Below, one piece after another: positions 8,348-16,864 of a stretch of 64,000 nucleotides of DNA (position 1 is the first letter of the stretch; each line of letters starts with the position of its first letter). The position numbers and the translations under genes were made by a program. Under the pieces are notes generated by a model that saw only the letters and a list, made by a program, of their open reading frames with translations, ran no database searches and was not told the DNA's origin. Origin of the DNA: Mayfieldus sp963740555 (GTDB taxonomy: Bacteria; Actinomycetota; Thermoleophilia; Solirubrobacterales; 70-9); assembly GCA_963740555.1 (NCBI GenBank), contig CAVUES010000003.1, positions 62,001 to 126,000 on the forward strand, read 5' to 3'.

Positions 8348-9540
8348 GCCGCGGCGACACGGGCGTAGCCCAGCTTGCCGAGACCGTCCTGCGCGGCAAC
8401 TGGCGCTCCGGCGAGCGCGAAGGGGTCGGCTACGCATACACCAGCCCAAGCCCCGGCCGCTACCCATGGCAGTGGTACTGGGACTCCTGCTTCGCGGCGA
8501 TCGTCTGGCGCCATTTCGATTCCCAGCGCGCCCGGGCCGAGCTCGAGACCCTGCTCGCCGCACAGCGCCCCGACGGCTTCATCGGCCACACGATCTTCTG
8601 GGACCGGCCCGTCTCGCTCGTCCGCCTGCCCTTCTACAACGTGCAATCGCGGCGCGCCTTTCAGACCGAGACGATCCAGCCCCCGCTTCTTGCCTGGGCC
8701 TGGCGAATCGCGGTTGGCGACCCGGCTGCCGAGCCGCGGATCGGGTCCCAGGTCCAGTGGCTGGCCGACAACCGCGACCTCGAGGGCGATGGCCTGCTCT
8801 GGATCGTGCAGCCCGACGAGTCCGGGCTCGACGCCTCGCCCAAGTTCGACCCCGTATGGGGACGGCGGGCCAACGGGCAAATCGGCTTTCCGCTCCTGGT
8901 GCGGCGAAATCGCAAGTTGGGATTCGACGCGCGCCGGGTCAGCGCCGCCGGCGGCCCGGTGGTCTGCGAGGTGATCACCAACGTGCTCTGGTCGCTTTCG
9001 CTTCAGGCCCTGGGACGTCCCTCGGCCACGGGAGCCCTGATCGAGCGGCTTTGGGACGAGCGGCGGGGGCTGTTCATCGACGAGGTGGGCCCCGCCGGAG
9101 GGCGACCGGGCGTCTCGACGATCGCCTCGCTGGCGCCGCTGGCGCTGCCCGACCTGCCGGAAGCAATCGGCCGCCGGCTGGTCGAGGAGCATCTGCTGCA
9201 CCCGGGCCGCTACTGGACCGAGGTACCGCCGCCCTCGGTCTCCGCCGAGGAGCCAAGCTATGAGCCCGACGGCGGGGGCGGGCTCGTGCGCCGTTACTGG
9301 CGCGGGCCGACCTGGGTCAACACCGCCTGGCTGGTCTGGCTGGGGCTGCGTCGCCTCGGCTACGACGAGCAGGCAGCCGCGATGACGAGGGCCCTCGCGG
9401 GCGCCGCCTCCCGCGAGGGGTTGCGCGAGTACTACGACCCGCGCAGCGGCGCCGGCCTGGGTGCCCGCGACTTCGCCTGGTCGACGCTTCTGCTCGAGAT
9501 GAGCGATCCCGACCCGGCCGCGGAGACGAGCTACATGTAG
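8344..9540 (+). CDS. GH63-like (alpha/alpha)6 glycoside hydrolase
   Basis: A 398-residue cytosolic glycosidase resembling glucosylglycerate/mannosylglycerate hydrolases (GH63). Signature stretches are YPWQWYWDSCFAAI (near 38-51), DESGLDASPKFD (a candidate acid Asp), RYWRGPTWVNTAWLVWLGL and REYYDPRSGAGLGARDFAWST (a candidate base Glu). No signal peptide is present. The GTG start overlaps the permease stop by 4 nt. Hydrolysis of a compatible solute or of an exported or imported glycoside is plausible; the substrate is not readable from the sequence. Confidence 0.7.
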   Translation: MSRGDTGVAQLAETVLRGNWRSGEREGVGYAYTSPSPGRYPWQWYWDSCFAAIVWRHFDSQRARAELETLLAAQRPDGFIGHTIFWDRPVSLVRLPFYNVQSRRAFQTETIQPPLLAWAWRIAVGDPAAEPRIGSQVQWLADNRDLEGDGLLWIVQPDESGLDASPKFDPVWGRRANGQIGFPLLVRRNRKLGFDARRVSAAGGPVVCEVITNVLWSLSLQALGRPSATGALIERLWDERRGLFIDEVGPAGGRPGVSTIASLAPLALPDLPEAIGRRLVEEHLLHPGRYWTEVPPPSVSAEEPSYEPDGGGGLVRRYWRGPTWVNTAWLVWLGLRRLGYDEQAAAMTRALAGAASREGLREYYDPRSGAGLGARDFAWSTLLLEMSDPDPAAETSYM

Positions 9541-9942
9541 CTACGGAGCGTAGGTGACCGCATGGGAGCTGTCGGCCTTGCAGACGAAGATCGTCCCCGC
9601 GGTGCCGTCGGAGCGCTTCTTGACCCGGGCGTAGTACTCGCCGGGCAGTGGGTTGTCGAGCCCGAGCCGCCAGCGGTGCCCGAAGGTGGGCGTGGAGCTG
9701 ACCTTCTGGTCCTTGCCGGGCTGGCGCAGCATCAAGGTGACGGTGCGATTCGTCCGGCAGGCCTGGTTGGGGGATTTGACCTTTCCCTTGAAGGTCGCGG
9801 TCGCCTGTTCCGGTGTGATCTTGAACGTCACCGTGCTGGGGATGCGAACGGTGTGCGTTCCCGCCGCGCCCGGAGCACCGATCAGTGCCGCGGCGCCGAT
9901 CACAAACGCCAGCGCCGTGAGCCTCCCCCCGGCCCGGATCAT
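9541..9942 (-). CDS. Secreted protein coupled to infA
   Basis: A 133-residue exported protein: signal peptide MIRAGGRLTALAFVIGAAALIGAPGAAG, then a small all-beta-looking domain with two cysteines (QACRTN, FVCKAD). It resembles the immunoglobulin-like domains of secreted proteins in this group but has no recognised function. The ATG overlaps the infA stop by 4 nt (ATGA), so it is translated from the infA transcript, an unusual partner for IF-1. Confidence 0.65.
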   Translation of the reverse strand: MIRAGGRLTALAFVIGAAALIGAPGAAGTHTVRIPSTVTFKITPEQATATFKGKVKSPNQACRTNRTVTLMLRQPGKDQKVSSTPTFGHRWRLGLDNPLPGEYYARVKKRSDGTAGTIFVCKADSSHAVTYAP

Positions 9943-10157
9943 TTGTAGCGGTAGGTGATCCGGCCGCGGTCGAGGTCGTAGGGCGATAGCTCGATCTTCA
10001 CCCGGTCGCCGGGGAGGATGCGGATGTAATGGCGCCGCATCTTGCCCGAGATGTGGCCCAGGACCTGATGGTCGTTGTCGAGCTTTACCTTGAACATCGT
10101 GTTGGGCAGGGCCTCGGTCACCTCGCCCTCCATCTCGATCTTCTCTTCTTTTCCCAC
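9939..10157 (-). CDS. infA: Translation initiation factor IF-1
   Basis: A 72-residue S1/OB-fold protein that binds the ribosomal A site during initiation. The sequence VGKEEKIEMEGEVTEALPN at the start and the conserved HISGKMRRHYIRILPGD and SPYDLDRGRITYRYK blocks are diagnostic, and the length is exactly that of the family. The GTG start is chosen because it restores the normal N-terminus. The usual neighbours (rpmJ, rpsM) are absent, so infA is detached from the ribosomal operon here. Confidence 0.96.
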   Translation of the reverse strand: MGKEEKIEMEGEVTEALPNTMFKVKLDNDHQVLGHISGKMRRHYIRILPGDRVKIELSPYDLDRGRITYRYK

Positions 10158-10204
10158 GCGCGAGAGGGTAGCGTAGGGTTGAGACCACTCAGGAGGGGCT
10201 CCAC

Positions 10205-10894
10205 ATGCGTTCGACTCGTCCACGCCGTCCGTTTCATGCGACCATCGTCGCCTATCTCGCCCTCTTCATTGCCCTCTGCGGCACCGCTGGAGCGCTGGCC
10301 GGAAAGAACAGCGTCGGCACCCGCGACCTGAAGCCGAAGGCGGTCCATGCGAGCGACCTGGCGCGGGGCGCCGTGACCCTGCCGAAGCTGCGCTCCGGTG
10401 CGATCGACGGAACCAAGGTGCGCGACGGCTCGCTTGGACAGGCGGATCTCGGCGCCAGTTCGGTGGGCAGCGAGGAGCTCGCGCCGAGCTCAGTCAATGC
10501 GGGCAAGCTCGATCTCTATGGCGCCGACCAGACCACTGGCTCGATTCCTGTCACAGGCGGCAACCCGCAGGACCTCGGGCCTTCCTTCACGCTCAACCTC
10601 CCGTCAGACGGCGTCGTCGTCTTCTTCGGCCAGGCGAGCATCGGCACGTCAGACAACAACACCAACTGCCGCCTGCAGGCGCGAATCGGCAATGGCTCCG
10701 TGTTCCTGCTCGAAGCCGACCCGAACTCGTTGAACCCGCCCGAGCTGGAACAGTCGCCGCTGGTGCCGCTGCCGATCGTGTCGGCTCTGCAGACCGGCCA
10801 GGTGAACGTGAAGCTCGCCGGCAGCCTCAACGGCGTCCTCGCCAACACCTGCACCTATGTGAACCCGCAGCTGCTCGCCTTCGTGATCAGCTGA
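10205..10894 (+). CDS. Secreted protein with ATIVAYLALFIAL-type signal
   Basis: A 229-residue exported protein with a strong Shine-Dalgarno (AGGAGG, 8 nt upstream). The signal peptide (residues 1-33) contains 'ATIVAYLALFIAL', frequent in secreted proteins of Thermoleophilia. It is followed by short imperfect repeats (DLKPKAVHASDLARGAV, LPKLRSGAIDGTKVRDGSL, QADLGASSVGSEEL) and then a beta-rich C-terminal domain with one cysteine pair. The repeats resemble those seen in beta-helical stalks. Probably a surface or adhesive protein; function unknown. Confidence 0.7.
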   Translation: MRSTRPRRPFHATIVAYLALFIALCGTAGALAGKNSVGTRDLKPKAVHASDLARGAVTLPKLRSGAIDGTKVRDGSLGQADLGASSVGSEELAPSSVNAGKLDLYGADQTTGSIPVTGGNPQDLGPSFTLNLPSDGVVVFFGQASIGTSDNNTNCRLQARIGNGSVFLLEADPNSLNPPELEQSPLVPLPIVSALQTGQVNVKLAGSLNGVLANTCTYVNPQLLAFVIS

Positions 10895-10909
10895 GGATCG
10901 GACGGGCGG

Positions 10910-11686
10910 CTAGCGGCCCTCGAACGTGGCGTTGCCCGGGCCCTCCTCGAGAAAGGACTTCACCGCGTTCTGCAGGTCCTCGGTCTCGAACAGCGAAGCG
11001 GCGACCTTGGGCGTCTCGCGGTCGGCCTTGTCCACCCCTTCCTGGAGATAGGCGCGGACGATCCGCTTCGTCGCCGCGTGGGCCTTGGTCGGGCCCGCGG
11101 CGAGGCGTTGGGCGAAGTTCATCCCCTTCTCCAGCAGATCGTCGTCGGGGAGCACCCGGTTGACCACGTTCCAGCGCTCCAGCACCGCCGCGTCGTAGAG
11201 GCCTCCCGTCATCACGAATTCCCGCGCCCGCGCCGGTCCCGCCCGCTCGGCGACGCGCTGAGTCCCGCCAGCGCCCGGGGTAAGCCCGACCACCGCTTCG
11301 ACGAGGCCGAACTTCGCCGACTCGGCGGCCCAGATCATGTCGCAGCCGAGCGAGATCTCCATTCCCGCCGTCAGGCAGAGAGCGTGGACGATCGCCAGGG
11401 TCGGGATCGGCAGAGACTCGATCTTTCGCACCGTCGCCAGCAGTGCCCCGAACATCTCCTTCGAGTGGCCGCTCGTGGTCTGGAACGTGTGCACGTCGAC
11501 TCCGCCCGTGAACACGTCGCCCTCGGCACGCCAGACCAGCGCCCGCGCGTCGGAGACCTCGACCTGCGCGATGCACTCGTTCAGGGACGTGAAGGTCGAA
11601 GCCCCGAAGAGGTTCAGTGGCGGGTCTTCGAGCACCAGCACGGCGACTGGCCCGTGGCGTTCGAGGCGCACCGGCCCGTCAGCCAT
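10910..11686 (-). CDS. Enoyl-CoA hydratase/isomerase family protein
   Basis: A 258-residue crotonase-fold enzyme acting on acyl-CoA thioesters. Oxyanion-hole stretches are visible ('AEGDVFTGGVDV' near 56-67 and 'ALCLTAGMEISLGCDMIWAAESAKFG' near 106-131), and 'GLTPGAGGTQRVAERAG' matches the catalytic Glu region, although here Glu is replaced by Thr-Pro. The exact reaction (hydratase, isomerase or hydrolase) therefore cannot be told. It is last in the alr-cca-HIT series, 63 nt after the HIT gene. Confidence 0.8.
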   Translation of the reverse strand: MADGPVRLERHGPVAVLVLEDPPLNLFGASTFTSLNECIAQVEVSDARALVWRAEGDVFTGGVDVHTFQTTSGHSKEMFGALLATVRKIESLPIPTLAIVHALCLTAGMEISLGCDMIWAAESAKFGLVEAVVGLTPGAGGTQRVAERAGPARAREFVMTGGLYDAAVLERWNVVNRVLPDDDLLEKGMNFAQRLAAGPTKAHAATKRIVRAYLQEGVDKADRETPKVAASLFETEDLQNAVKSFLEEGPGNATFEGR

Positions 11687-11749
11687 ACACCAACACCCCC
11701 ACCAGCCTGACGCCTCGCAATCGCGGCTGCGCCGCTCTGCTCGACGCCA

Positions 11750-12160
11750 TCATGATCTCCGCAGCTGGTCGGCGACCGCCGCGATCTCGCCGGGGTCGCC
11801 CGGGCCAGGCACCCAGGGGAGCTTCAGCGGATCGTCCTCGTAGCGCGGAATCACGTGGATGTGGAAGTGGAAGACCGTCTGCCACCCGGCTGACCCGCAC
11901 GAATTGAGGAGATTGAAGCCGTCCGGATCCAGCACTTCGTCGATGCGGCGGACGAGGCGGCGGGCGGCGAGCATCGTGTGGCTGAGGTCCTCGTCGGAGA
12001 TCTCCATCAGGTCGGCGCTGTGGCGGCGCGGCACGACCAGCGCGTGTCCGCGGGTTGCCGGATTGATGTCCATGAAGGCGACGGTGTGCTCGTCGGAGTC
12101 GACGATCTGCCCGGGCACTTCGCCAGCCACGATCCCACAGAAGAGGCAGGGGTCCACCAT
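11750..12160 (-). CDS. HIT-family nucleotide hydrolase
   Basis: A 136-residue histidine-triad protein. The catalytic HxHxH motif is HFHIHV near residues 98-103, and the N-terminus has the CLFCGIVAGEVPG zinc/fold motif. Family members hydrolyse AMP-lysine, dinucleoside polyphosphates or related phosphoramidates. It lies 12 nt downstream of cca, in the same operon. Confidence 0.9.
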   Translation of the reverse strand: MVDPCLFCGIVAGEVPGQIVDSDEHTVAFMDINPATRGHALVVPRRHSADLMEISDEDLSHTMLAARRLVRRIDEVLDPDGFNLLNSCGSAGWQTVFHFHIHVIPRYEDDPLKLPWVPGPGDPGEIAAVADQLRRS

Positions 12161-12172
12161 CGCGGCGGGAGC

Positions 12173-13621
12173 TTATCTCGGCGCCGAGTCCTGGAAACCT
12201 CGGGCCAGCTCCAGCGCCTCAACCGCGGTCGACACCTCGTTCGCGTACTGGGCCGCCTCGATCTCCTCCAGCAGGCGGCCGACCTGCGGCCCGGGCTCGA
12301 TTCCGAGCTCGGCGACCAGCGCGTCCCCGTCGACCAGCGGCCGTGGCGGTCCGCCGCGGTGCCAGTCGAGCGCCGCGCCCAACATCTCCCGCGCCAGCTC
12401 CAGGTGCGCCTCGACCATCTCGCCGCTCGCAACGGGGCCCTCGCCGCGGGCGGCGAGGCGGTCGGCGACGGTGAGCAGGGTGACGTCGGCGCTCACCGGC
12501 TCGGTCGCGCGCAGATAGTCGTGCACCCGGCGTCCGCCCAGGGGCCGCTCGGGGACCATGAAGCCAAGCCTCAGATGGTGCAGGGTGAGGCCCTGGAGGT
12601 GGCGGCGAAGCATGCGGCTGGTGCGCATGCGCCGACACATCTCGGCCGCCAACTCGGACCCCGTCTTGTCATGACCCATGAAGGTCACGAAGGCCCCTCG
12701 CTCCTGGCGTGTCTGTGGCTTGCCGAAATCGTGCACCAGGGCCCCGAAGCGCAGCGCACCGCCCCGCGTCAGCTCGTCGGACAGTGGCTCGGCAAGCAAC
12801 TCCCGCAACCCCGCCGCGTGCTCGCCGGCGAACCGCTCCAGGTCGCCCTCGACCTCGAGCAGTCGGCGCAGGACCTCGATCGTGTGGCCGTGCACGTCTA
12901 GGTGGTGGTTGGGGCCCTGCTCGACCCCCTTCAGCGCCTCAAGCTCGGGAAGCACCGCGGCGGTGATCCCCAGCTCGTCCATCAAACCCAACCCCCGCAG
13001 CGGGTCGGGGCCGACGACGATCCGCCGAAGCTCGGCGAACTGGCGCTCCCCGGCCGGCTCGCTGGCCCGCGCCGCGTCGCCGCGCGCCAGCCCCAGAGTT
13101 CCCTTTTCGAGCTCGAGCCTGAGCTCGGCGCCGAGCCGGGCGGCGCGCAGCAGGCGCAGCGGATCGTCGGCGAAGACGGACGGGGAGACCGCGCGGAGGA
13201 CCCGCCGCTCCAGGTCGGCGAGCCCGTCGTGAGGATCGAGCGGCGGGCCGCCCCCCAACGGCACCGCCACCGCGCCGACCGTGAAGTCGCGCGCGGCGAG
13301 ATCGGACTCGATCGAGCCTCCCCGCAACCGCGTCACGTCGGCGATCGCGCTGTGCTCGCGATCGACCACCCGCCAGGTCCCGAACTCGTCTGATAGCGGA
13401 AAGGCGTGACCGCCGACCTGCCGCGCCAGCTCGCGCGCGGCGGCGTCCTCGCCGGAGGCGATCGCGATGTCGAGGTCGGTGACCTCGCGGCCCAGGGCTG
13501 CGGCTCGCACCGCACCTCCGACCACCCATACTTCGGCGTCGTCGCCGAGCGCCCCCCGTGCCAGCCGTACCGGCTCGGCGGCCGCGATCCGATCGGCCAG
13601 CTCGGGACCCACGTCGCTCAC
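12173..13621 (-). CDS. cca: CCA tRNA nucleotidyltransferase / poly(A) polymerase family with HD domain
   Basis: A 482-residue class II nucleotidyltransferase that adds or repairs the 3' CCA of tRNA. The catalytic motif GGAVRAAALGREVTDLDIAIA carries the metal-binding D-x-D near residue 55. FGTWRVVDRE and DFTVGAVAVPLGG follow, then 'DDPLRLLRAARLGAEL'. An HD phosphohydrolase domain (ALVHDFGKPQTRQ near 300) lies in the C-terminal half. The GTG start overlaps the alr stop by 4 nt (GTGA). Confidence 0.88.
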   Translation of the reverse strand: MSDVGPELADRIAAAEPVRLARGALGDDAEVWVVGGAVRAAALGREVTDLDIAIASGEDAAARELARQVGGHAFPLSDEFGTWRVVDREHSAIADVTRLRGGSIESDLAARDFTVGAVAVPLGGGPPLDPHDGLADLERRVLRAVSPSVFADDPLRLLRAARLGAELRLELEKGTLGLARGDAARASEPAGERQFAELRRIVVGPDPLRGLGLMDELGITAAVLPELEALKGVEQGPNHHLDVHGHTIEVLRRLLEVEGDLERFAGEHAAGLRELLAEPLSDELTRGGALRFGALVHDFGKPQTRQERGAFVTFMGHDKTGSELAAEMCRRMRTSRMLRRHLQGLTLHHLRLGFMVPERPLGGRRVHDYLRATEPVSADVTLLTVADRLAARGEGPVASGEMVEAHLELAREMLGAALDWHRGGPPRPLVDGDALVAELGIEPGPQVGRLLEEIEAAQYANEVSTAVEALELARGFQDSAPR

Positions 13622-14739
13622 CCCTGCTCGGCCGCCGTCCGCGGCACCCGGGCGGAGATCCCGCAGGTGACCTCGTAGTTGATCGTGTCGAGGCGCCGCG
13701 CGACTTCCTCGGCGAGGATTCGCTCCTCGCCCTGGGCCCCGATCAGCACCGCCTCGTCGCCCGGGACGACGTCGGTCTCCGGGCCGAGGTCGATCGTGAC
13801 GTTGTCCATCGACACCGTCCCGACCAGGCGGTGGCGGCGGCCCCGCACCAGCACCTCGCCGTTGTTGGAGAGGCCGCGCCGCACGCCGTCGCCGTAGCCG
13901 ATCGGCAACACACCGACCCAGGTGTCCCGCGGCGCCTTCCAGCTGCGCCCATAGCCGGCGCTGGTGCCGGCGGCGAAGCGCTTCACGTCGGCGACATAGG
14001 AATGAAGTTCCAGCGCAGGCTCGAGGCGGCGCGCGACCGGATCCTCGCCAAACGGGTCCAGCCCGTAGATCGCGATGCCACAGCGCGCCATGTCGAAATG
14101 GGCCGCGGTGTCGCGGTAGACGGCCGCGCTGTTCGCCGCGTGCACGGTGATCTGCGGGTGGCCGGCCTTCAACTCCTTGGCGAGCGGGGCGAAGCGCGCG
14201 AGCTGCTCGTCGAAGTAGTCGTCGCCGAGCTCGTCGGCGGTCGCGAAATGGGTCCAGACGCCCGCCAGCCGCAGGTCCTGTTCGGACTCGCAGATCCCGA
14301 TCAGCGTCCTGACGGCCTCGGGATCGGGGGTCCCCAGCCTGCCCATGCCGCTGTCGAATTTGACGTGGACCTTCGCGGGACGTCCCTGGGCCCCTGCTCG
14401 AGCGGCGATCAGGCGCAGGAAGTCCTCCCGCCAGGTCGCGACCTCCGAGCCGGCCGCCAAGGTGACGTCAAGCTCCTCAGCCGTCAGCGCGCCCATCGTC
14501 AGCAGCGGGACGTGCGGGAAGCGGCGGCCGGTCTCTTCGGCCTCGCGGGCGGTGGCAACCGCGAGACGGGTGGCGCCGCCCTCCAGCGCGGCGGCCGCGC
14601 AGGCGTCGGCGCCGTGCCCATATCCGTCCGCCTTCACGACCGCGCAGAGCTCGGCGCCACCGGTGAGCTCGCCCGCGAGGTGGCGGCAATTGCGCTCGAC
14701 AGCGTCGAGGTCTATGCGCGCTACGGCCCGCTCGGCCGT
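13618..14739 (-). CDS. alr: Alanine racemase, apparent non-canonical (ACG) start
   Basis: PLP enzyme interconverting L- and D-alanine for peptidoglycan. From the ACG at 14739 the protein is 373 residues, the normal length, and begins (M)AERAVARIDLDAVERNCRHL, matching family N-termini. PLP Lys36 is in VKADGYGHG and the catalytic Tyr263 in AGTSAGYGRSW. There is no ATG, GTG or TTG between the in-frame upstream TAG and Val35. The first GTG (14637) would place the catalytic lysine at residue 2 and remove the first strand. An AAGGGGAG Shine-Dalgarno sits 7 nt before the ACG. The gene follows the CBS gene with a 4-nt gap. Confidence 0.85.
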   Translation of the reverse strand, partial: TAERAVARIDLDAVERNCRHLAGELTGGAELCAVVKADGYGHGADACAAAALEGGATRLAVATAREAEETGRRFPHVPLLTMGALTAEELDVTLAAGSEVATWREDFLRLIAARAGAQGRPAKVHVKFDSGMGRLGTPDPEAVRTLIGICESEQDLRLAGVWTHFATADELGDDYFDEQLARFAPLAKELKAGHPQITVHAANSAAVYRDTAAHFDMARCGIAIYGLDPFGEDPVARRLEPALELHSYVADVKRFAAGTSAGYGRSWKAPRDTWVGVLPIGYGDGVRRGLSNNGEVLVRGRRHRLVGTVSMDNVTIDLGPETDVVPGDEAVLIGAQGEERILAEEVARRLDTINYEVTCGISARVPRTAAEQG

Positions 14740-14743
14740 GGCC

Positions 14744-15211
14744 CTACTCCCCTTCGACGAGCGCGGCGAGGGCGTCGGCCCGGGTGACTATGCCGGCCAG
14801 CTTGCCGTCACCGTCGACCACCGGAAGGTGGTTGTGGTGCTTCTCGGCGATCAGCCGCGCGACTTTCTCCACCCCATCGTCGGTTCGAACGACGACAGGG
14901 TCCTCGGTCATCAGGTCACGGACGTTGGTCGCGAACGCCTTGTTGAGCCGATCCTCGAATCCCTTCATCGACCCGGTGAAGATCACCCCGCCCATGATGT
15001 TGAAGTAGTGCGGAAGATGGAGGTCGGCCTGCTCGTCTGAGAGCACGAGGTCGGCCTCGCTGACGATGCCGATCACCCGGTTCTCCGAGTTGACCACCGG
15101 GAGCGCCCCGATCTCGCGCTGGGCGAGCAGCTCGATCGCCCGCTTCGCGTCGTCCTCGGGCCCGAGGCCCGGGACGTCGGTGTCCATGATGTCGGCGGCG
15201 GTCTTGGCCAT
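14744..15211 (-). CDS. CBS-domain protein
   Basis: A 155-residue protein made of a pair of CBS domains (Bateman module): MAKTAADIMDTDVPGLGPED to about 60, and NVRDLMTEDPVVVRTDDG to the end. They are separated by an insert (about 62-92) with 'LPHYFNIMGGVIFTGSMKGFE', which occurs in CBS proteins of this type. Such modules sense adenosyl nucleotides. It may regulate a neighbouring wall enzyme, but no partner domain is attached. The end of the gene supplies the Shine-Dalgarno for alr. Confidence 0.85.
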   Translation of the reverse strand: MAKTAADIMDTDVPGLGPEDDAKRAIELLAQREIGALPVVNSENRVIGIVSEADLVLSDEQADLHLPHYFNIMGGVIFTGSMKGFEDRLNKAFATNVRDLMTEDPVVVRTDDGVEKVARLIAEKHHNHLPVVDGDGKLAGIVTRADALAALVEGE

Positions 15212-15242
15212 CGCCAGCCAGGTTATTCGACGGTGGCGATGG

Positions 15243-15300
15243 GCCGCGACACAGAGTGTCGCGGCACTGGCAAGTCAGGCGGCGAAGCCGCCGCAAGTCA
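15243..15300. repeat. Mosaic palindromic repeat, copy 1
   Basis: Module A is a perfect 10-bp stem (15243-15252 with 15256-15265, loop AGA) whose core is GCGACAC/GTGTCGC. Module B (15268-15300) has GTCAGGC, a stem GGCGGC-GAA-GCCGCC and the tail GCAAGT. It sits between nnrDE and the CBS gene, in the direction of transcription. Other copies are at 37659, 41606 and 61276. Confidence 0.75.
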
Positions 15301-16818
15301 TGCGTCGGGACGGATGGCGGTCGGCAGCTGCGCGATCACGTCGGTGGCCACGACCGACTCGGCCGCGCCAACCTGCTCGGCGGCCAGGTGGCCGGCCCGG
15401 GTGCCGGCAAGGGCGCCGGCGCAGGCGGCCGCAAACGGCTCCAGCCCGCGCGCCAGCAGGGCCGCGATCGTCCCGGTGAGGGTGTCGCCGGAGCCCGCAG
15501 TGGCCAGCGCCGGAGCCGAGAATCCGTTCACGGCCACCCGCTCCCCGTCGGTGACGATCGTGTCGTCGCCCTTCAGCAGCACCACGGCGCCGCTCGCCCG
15601 CGCGGCCTCCTGGGCGCAGGCGAGGCGGTGGGCACCGATCTCGTCGGAGGGTCGCTCCAGCAGGCGGCCCAGCTCGCCGGCGTGTGGCGTGAGGATCGCC
15701 GGGCCGGCGCGGCCCTGGAGGTACCCGAGCCGACCGGCGTGGGCGTTGAGACCGTCGGCGTCGAGGACCAGGGGCGCCTCGATGCGAAGCGCGAGCTGCC
15801 GCGCGAGCTCCAGCGACCCCTCGCGTCTTCCCAGGCCCGGGCCGAGAGCGACGGCCGCCGCACGCCCGCAAGCCTCCAGTGCCGTCGCCGCCGAGTCCGG
15901 CCCAAGGGCGCCGTCGTCGCTCGGGCAGCCCCTCGACATCACCTCGGTCAGCTTGATCTCGAAGATCGATTCAAGGTCGGCGGGAACGGCGACCGTCGCG
16001 TAGCCGGCGCCGGCGCGGATCGCCGCCTCGGCGGACATGCAGACGGCGCCGGTCAGCCCGCGTGAGCCGCCGACGATCACCACCTGGCCGGAGGTGAACT
16101 TGGTCGACGCGGGGCCGCGCCGCGGTGCCAGGTTGAGGACCGCGGTGGAGATCAGGCCAGCCGCGGGCTTGCCGGGCGCCCCGTCGGGGATCCCGATCGG
16201 AGCCACCTGCAGCTCGCCGGTGTGCGACTTGCCCGGTGCCACCACATGGCCCACTTTCGCCGCGTGGAAGCTGACCGTGACGTCGGCCTCGACCGCGACA
16301 CCCTCAACCTCGCCGCTGGCGGCGTTGACGCCGGAGGCGATGTCGCAGGCGACGACCGGCGCCCCGCAGCGATTGATCGCCTCGATCGCCGCGTCGATCG
16401 GGGCGCGCGGAGCGCCCTCGAAGCCGGTGCCGAAGATCGCGTCGACGATCGCGCCGGAGTCGGCGAGCGCGCCGTCGGCGTCCGCGGGATCGATCTCGCG
16501 CGCGTCGGGGACTCGCGCCAGGTTGGCGGCGGAGTCCTCCGAAAGATCGGCGGCCGGCGCCAGCAACAGCGCCTCGACCTCGAAGCCGGTCTCGGCGAGC
16601 CGGCGAGCCGCGACCAGCCCGTCGCCGCCGTTGTTGCCCTTCCCGCAGACGACACGTACCGAGCCCTGAGGCGCCAGGGACGCCACCGCGCGAGCCACGG
16701 CCCCTCCCGCCGCCTCCATCAGCTCCAGCGAGGGGACGCCCTGGTCCTCGATCGCCCAGCGGTCGATCGCGCGCATGCCCTCGGCGTCGTAGAGCGGCTC
16801 GAGCCAGGAGTCGATCAT
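15298..16818 (-). CDS. nnrDE: Bifunctional NAD(P)HX epimerase / ADP-dependent NAD(P)HX dehydratase
   Basis: Repairs hydrated NADH and NADPH. The 506-residue protein has an N-terminal YjeF-type epimerase domain (about 1-215; GKGNNGGDGLVAARRL near 58-73) and a C-terminal ribokinase-like dehydratase (about 225-500). Visible there are 'VIVGGSRGLTGAVCMSA', 'ALGPGLGRREGS' and the catalytic GSGDTLTGTIAALLARG. A standard fusion; ATG start. It precedes the mosaic repeat copy 1 and the CBS-alr-cca series. Confidence 0.93.
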   Translation of the reverse strand: MIDSWLEPLYDAEGMRAIDRWAIEDQGVPSLELMEAAGGAVARAVASLAPQGSVRVVCGKGNNGGDGLVAARRLAETGFEVEALLLAPAADLSEDSAANLARVPDAREIDPADADGALADSGAIVDAIFGTGFEGAPRAPIDAAIEAINRCGAPVVACDIASGVNAASGEVEGVAVEADVTVSFHAAKVGHVVAPGKSHTGELQVAPIGIPDGAPGKPAAGLISTAVLNLAPRRGPASTKFTSGQVVIVGGSRGLTGAVCMSAEAAIRAGAGYATVAVPADLESIFEIKLTEVMSRGCPSDDGALGPDSAATALEACGRAAAVALGPGLGRREGSLELARQLALRIEAPLVLDADGLNAHAGRLGYLQGRAGPAILTPHAGELGRLLERPSDEIGAHRLACAQEAARASGAVVLLKGDDTIVTDGERVAVNGFSAPALATAGSGDTLTGTIAALLARGLEPFAAACAGALAGTRAGHLAAEQVGAAESVVATDVIAQLPTAIRPDA

Positions 16819-16864
16819 GGGGCGAGGTTAACCCGCCGGAGGCGCCCGCCTTGAGCGACTTCGC

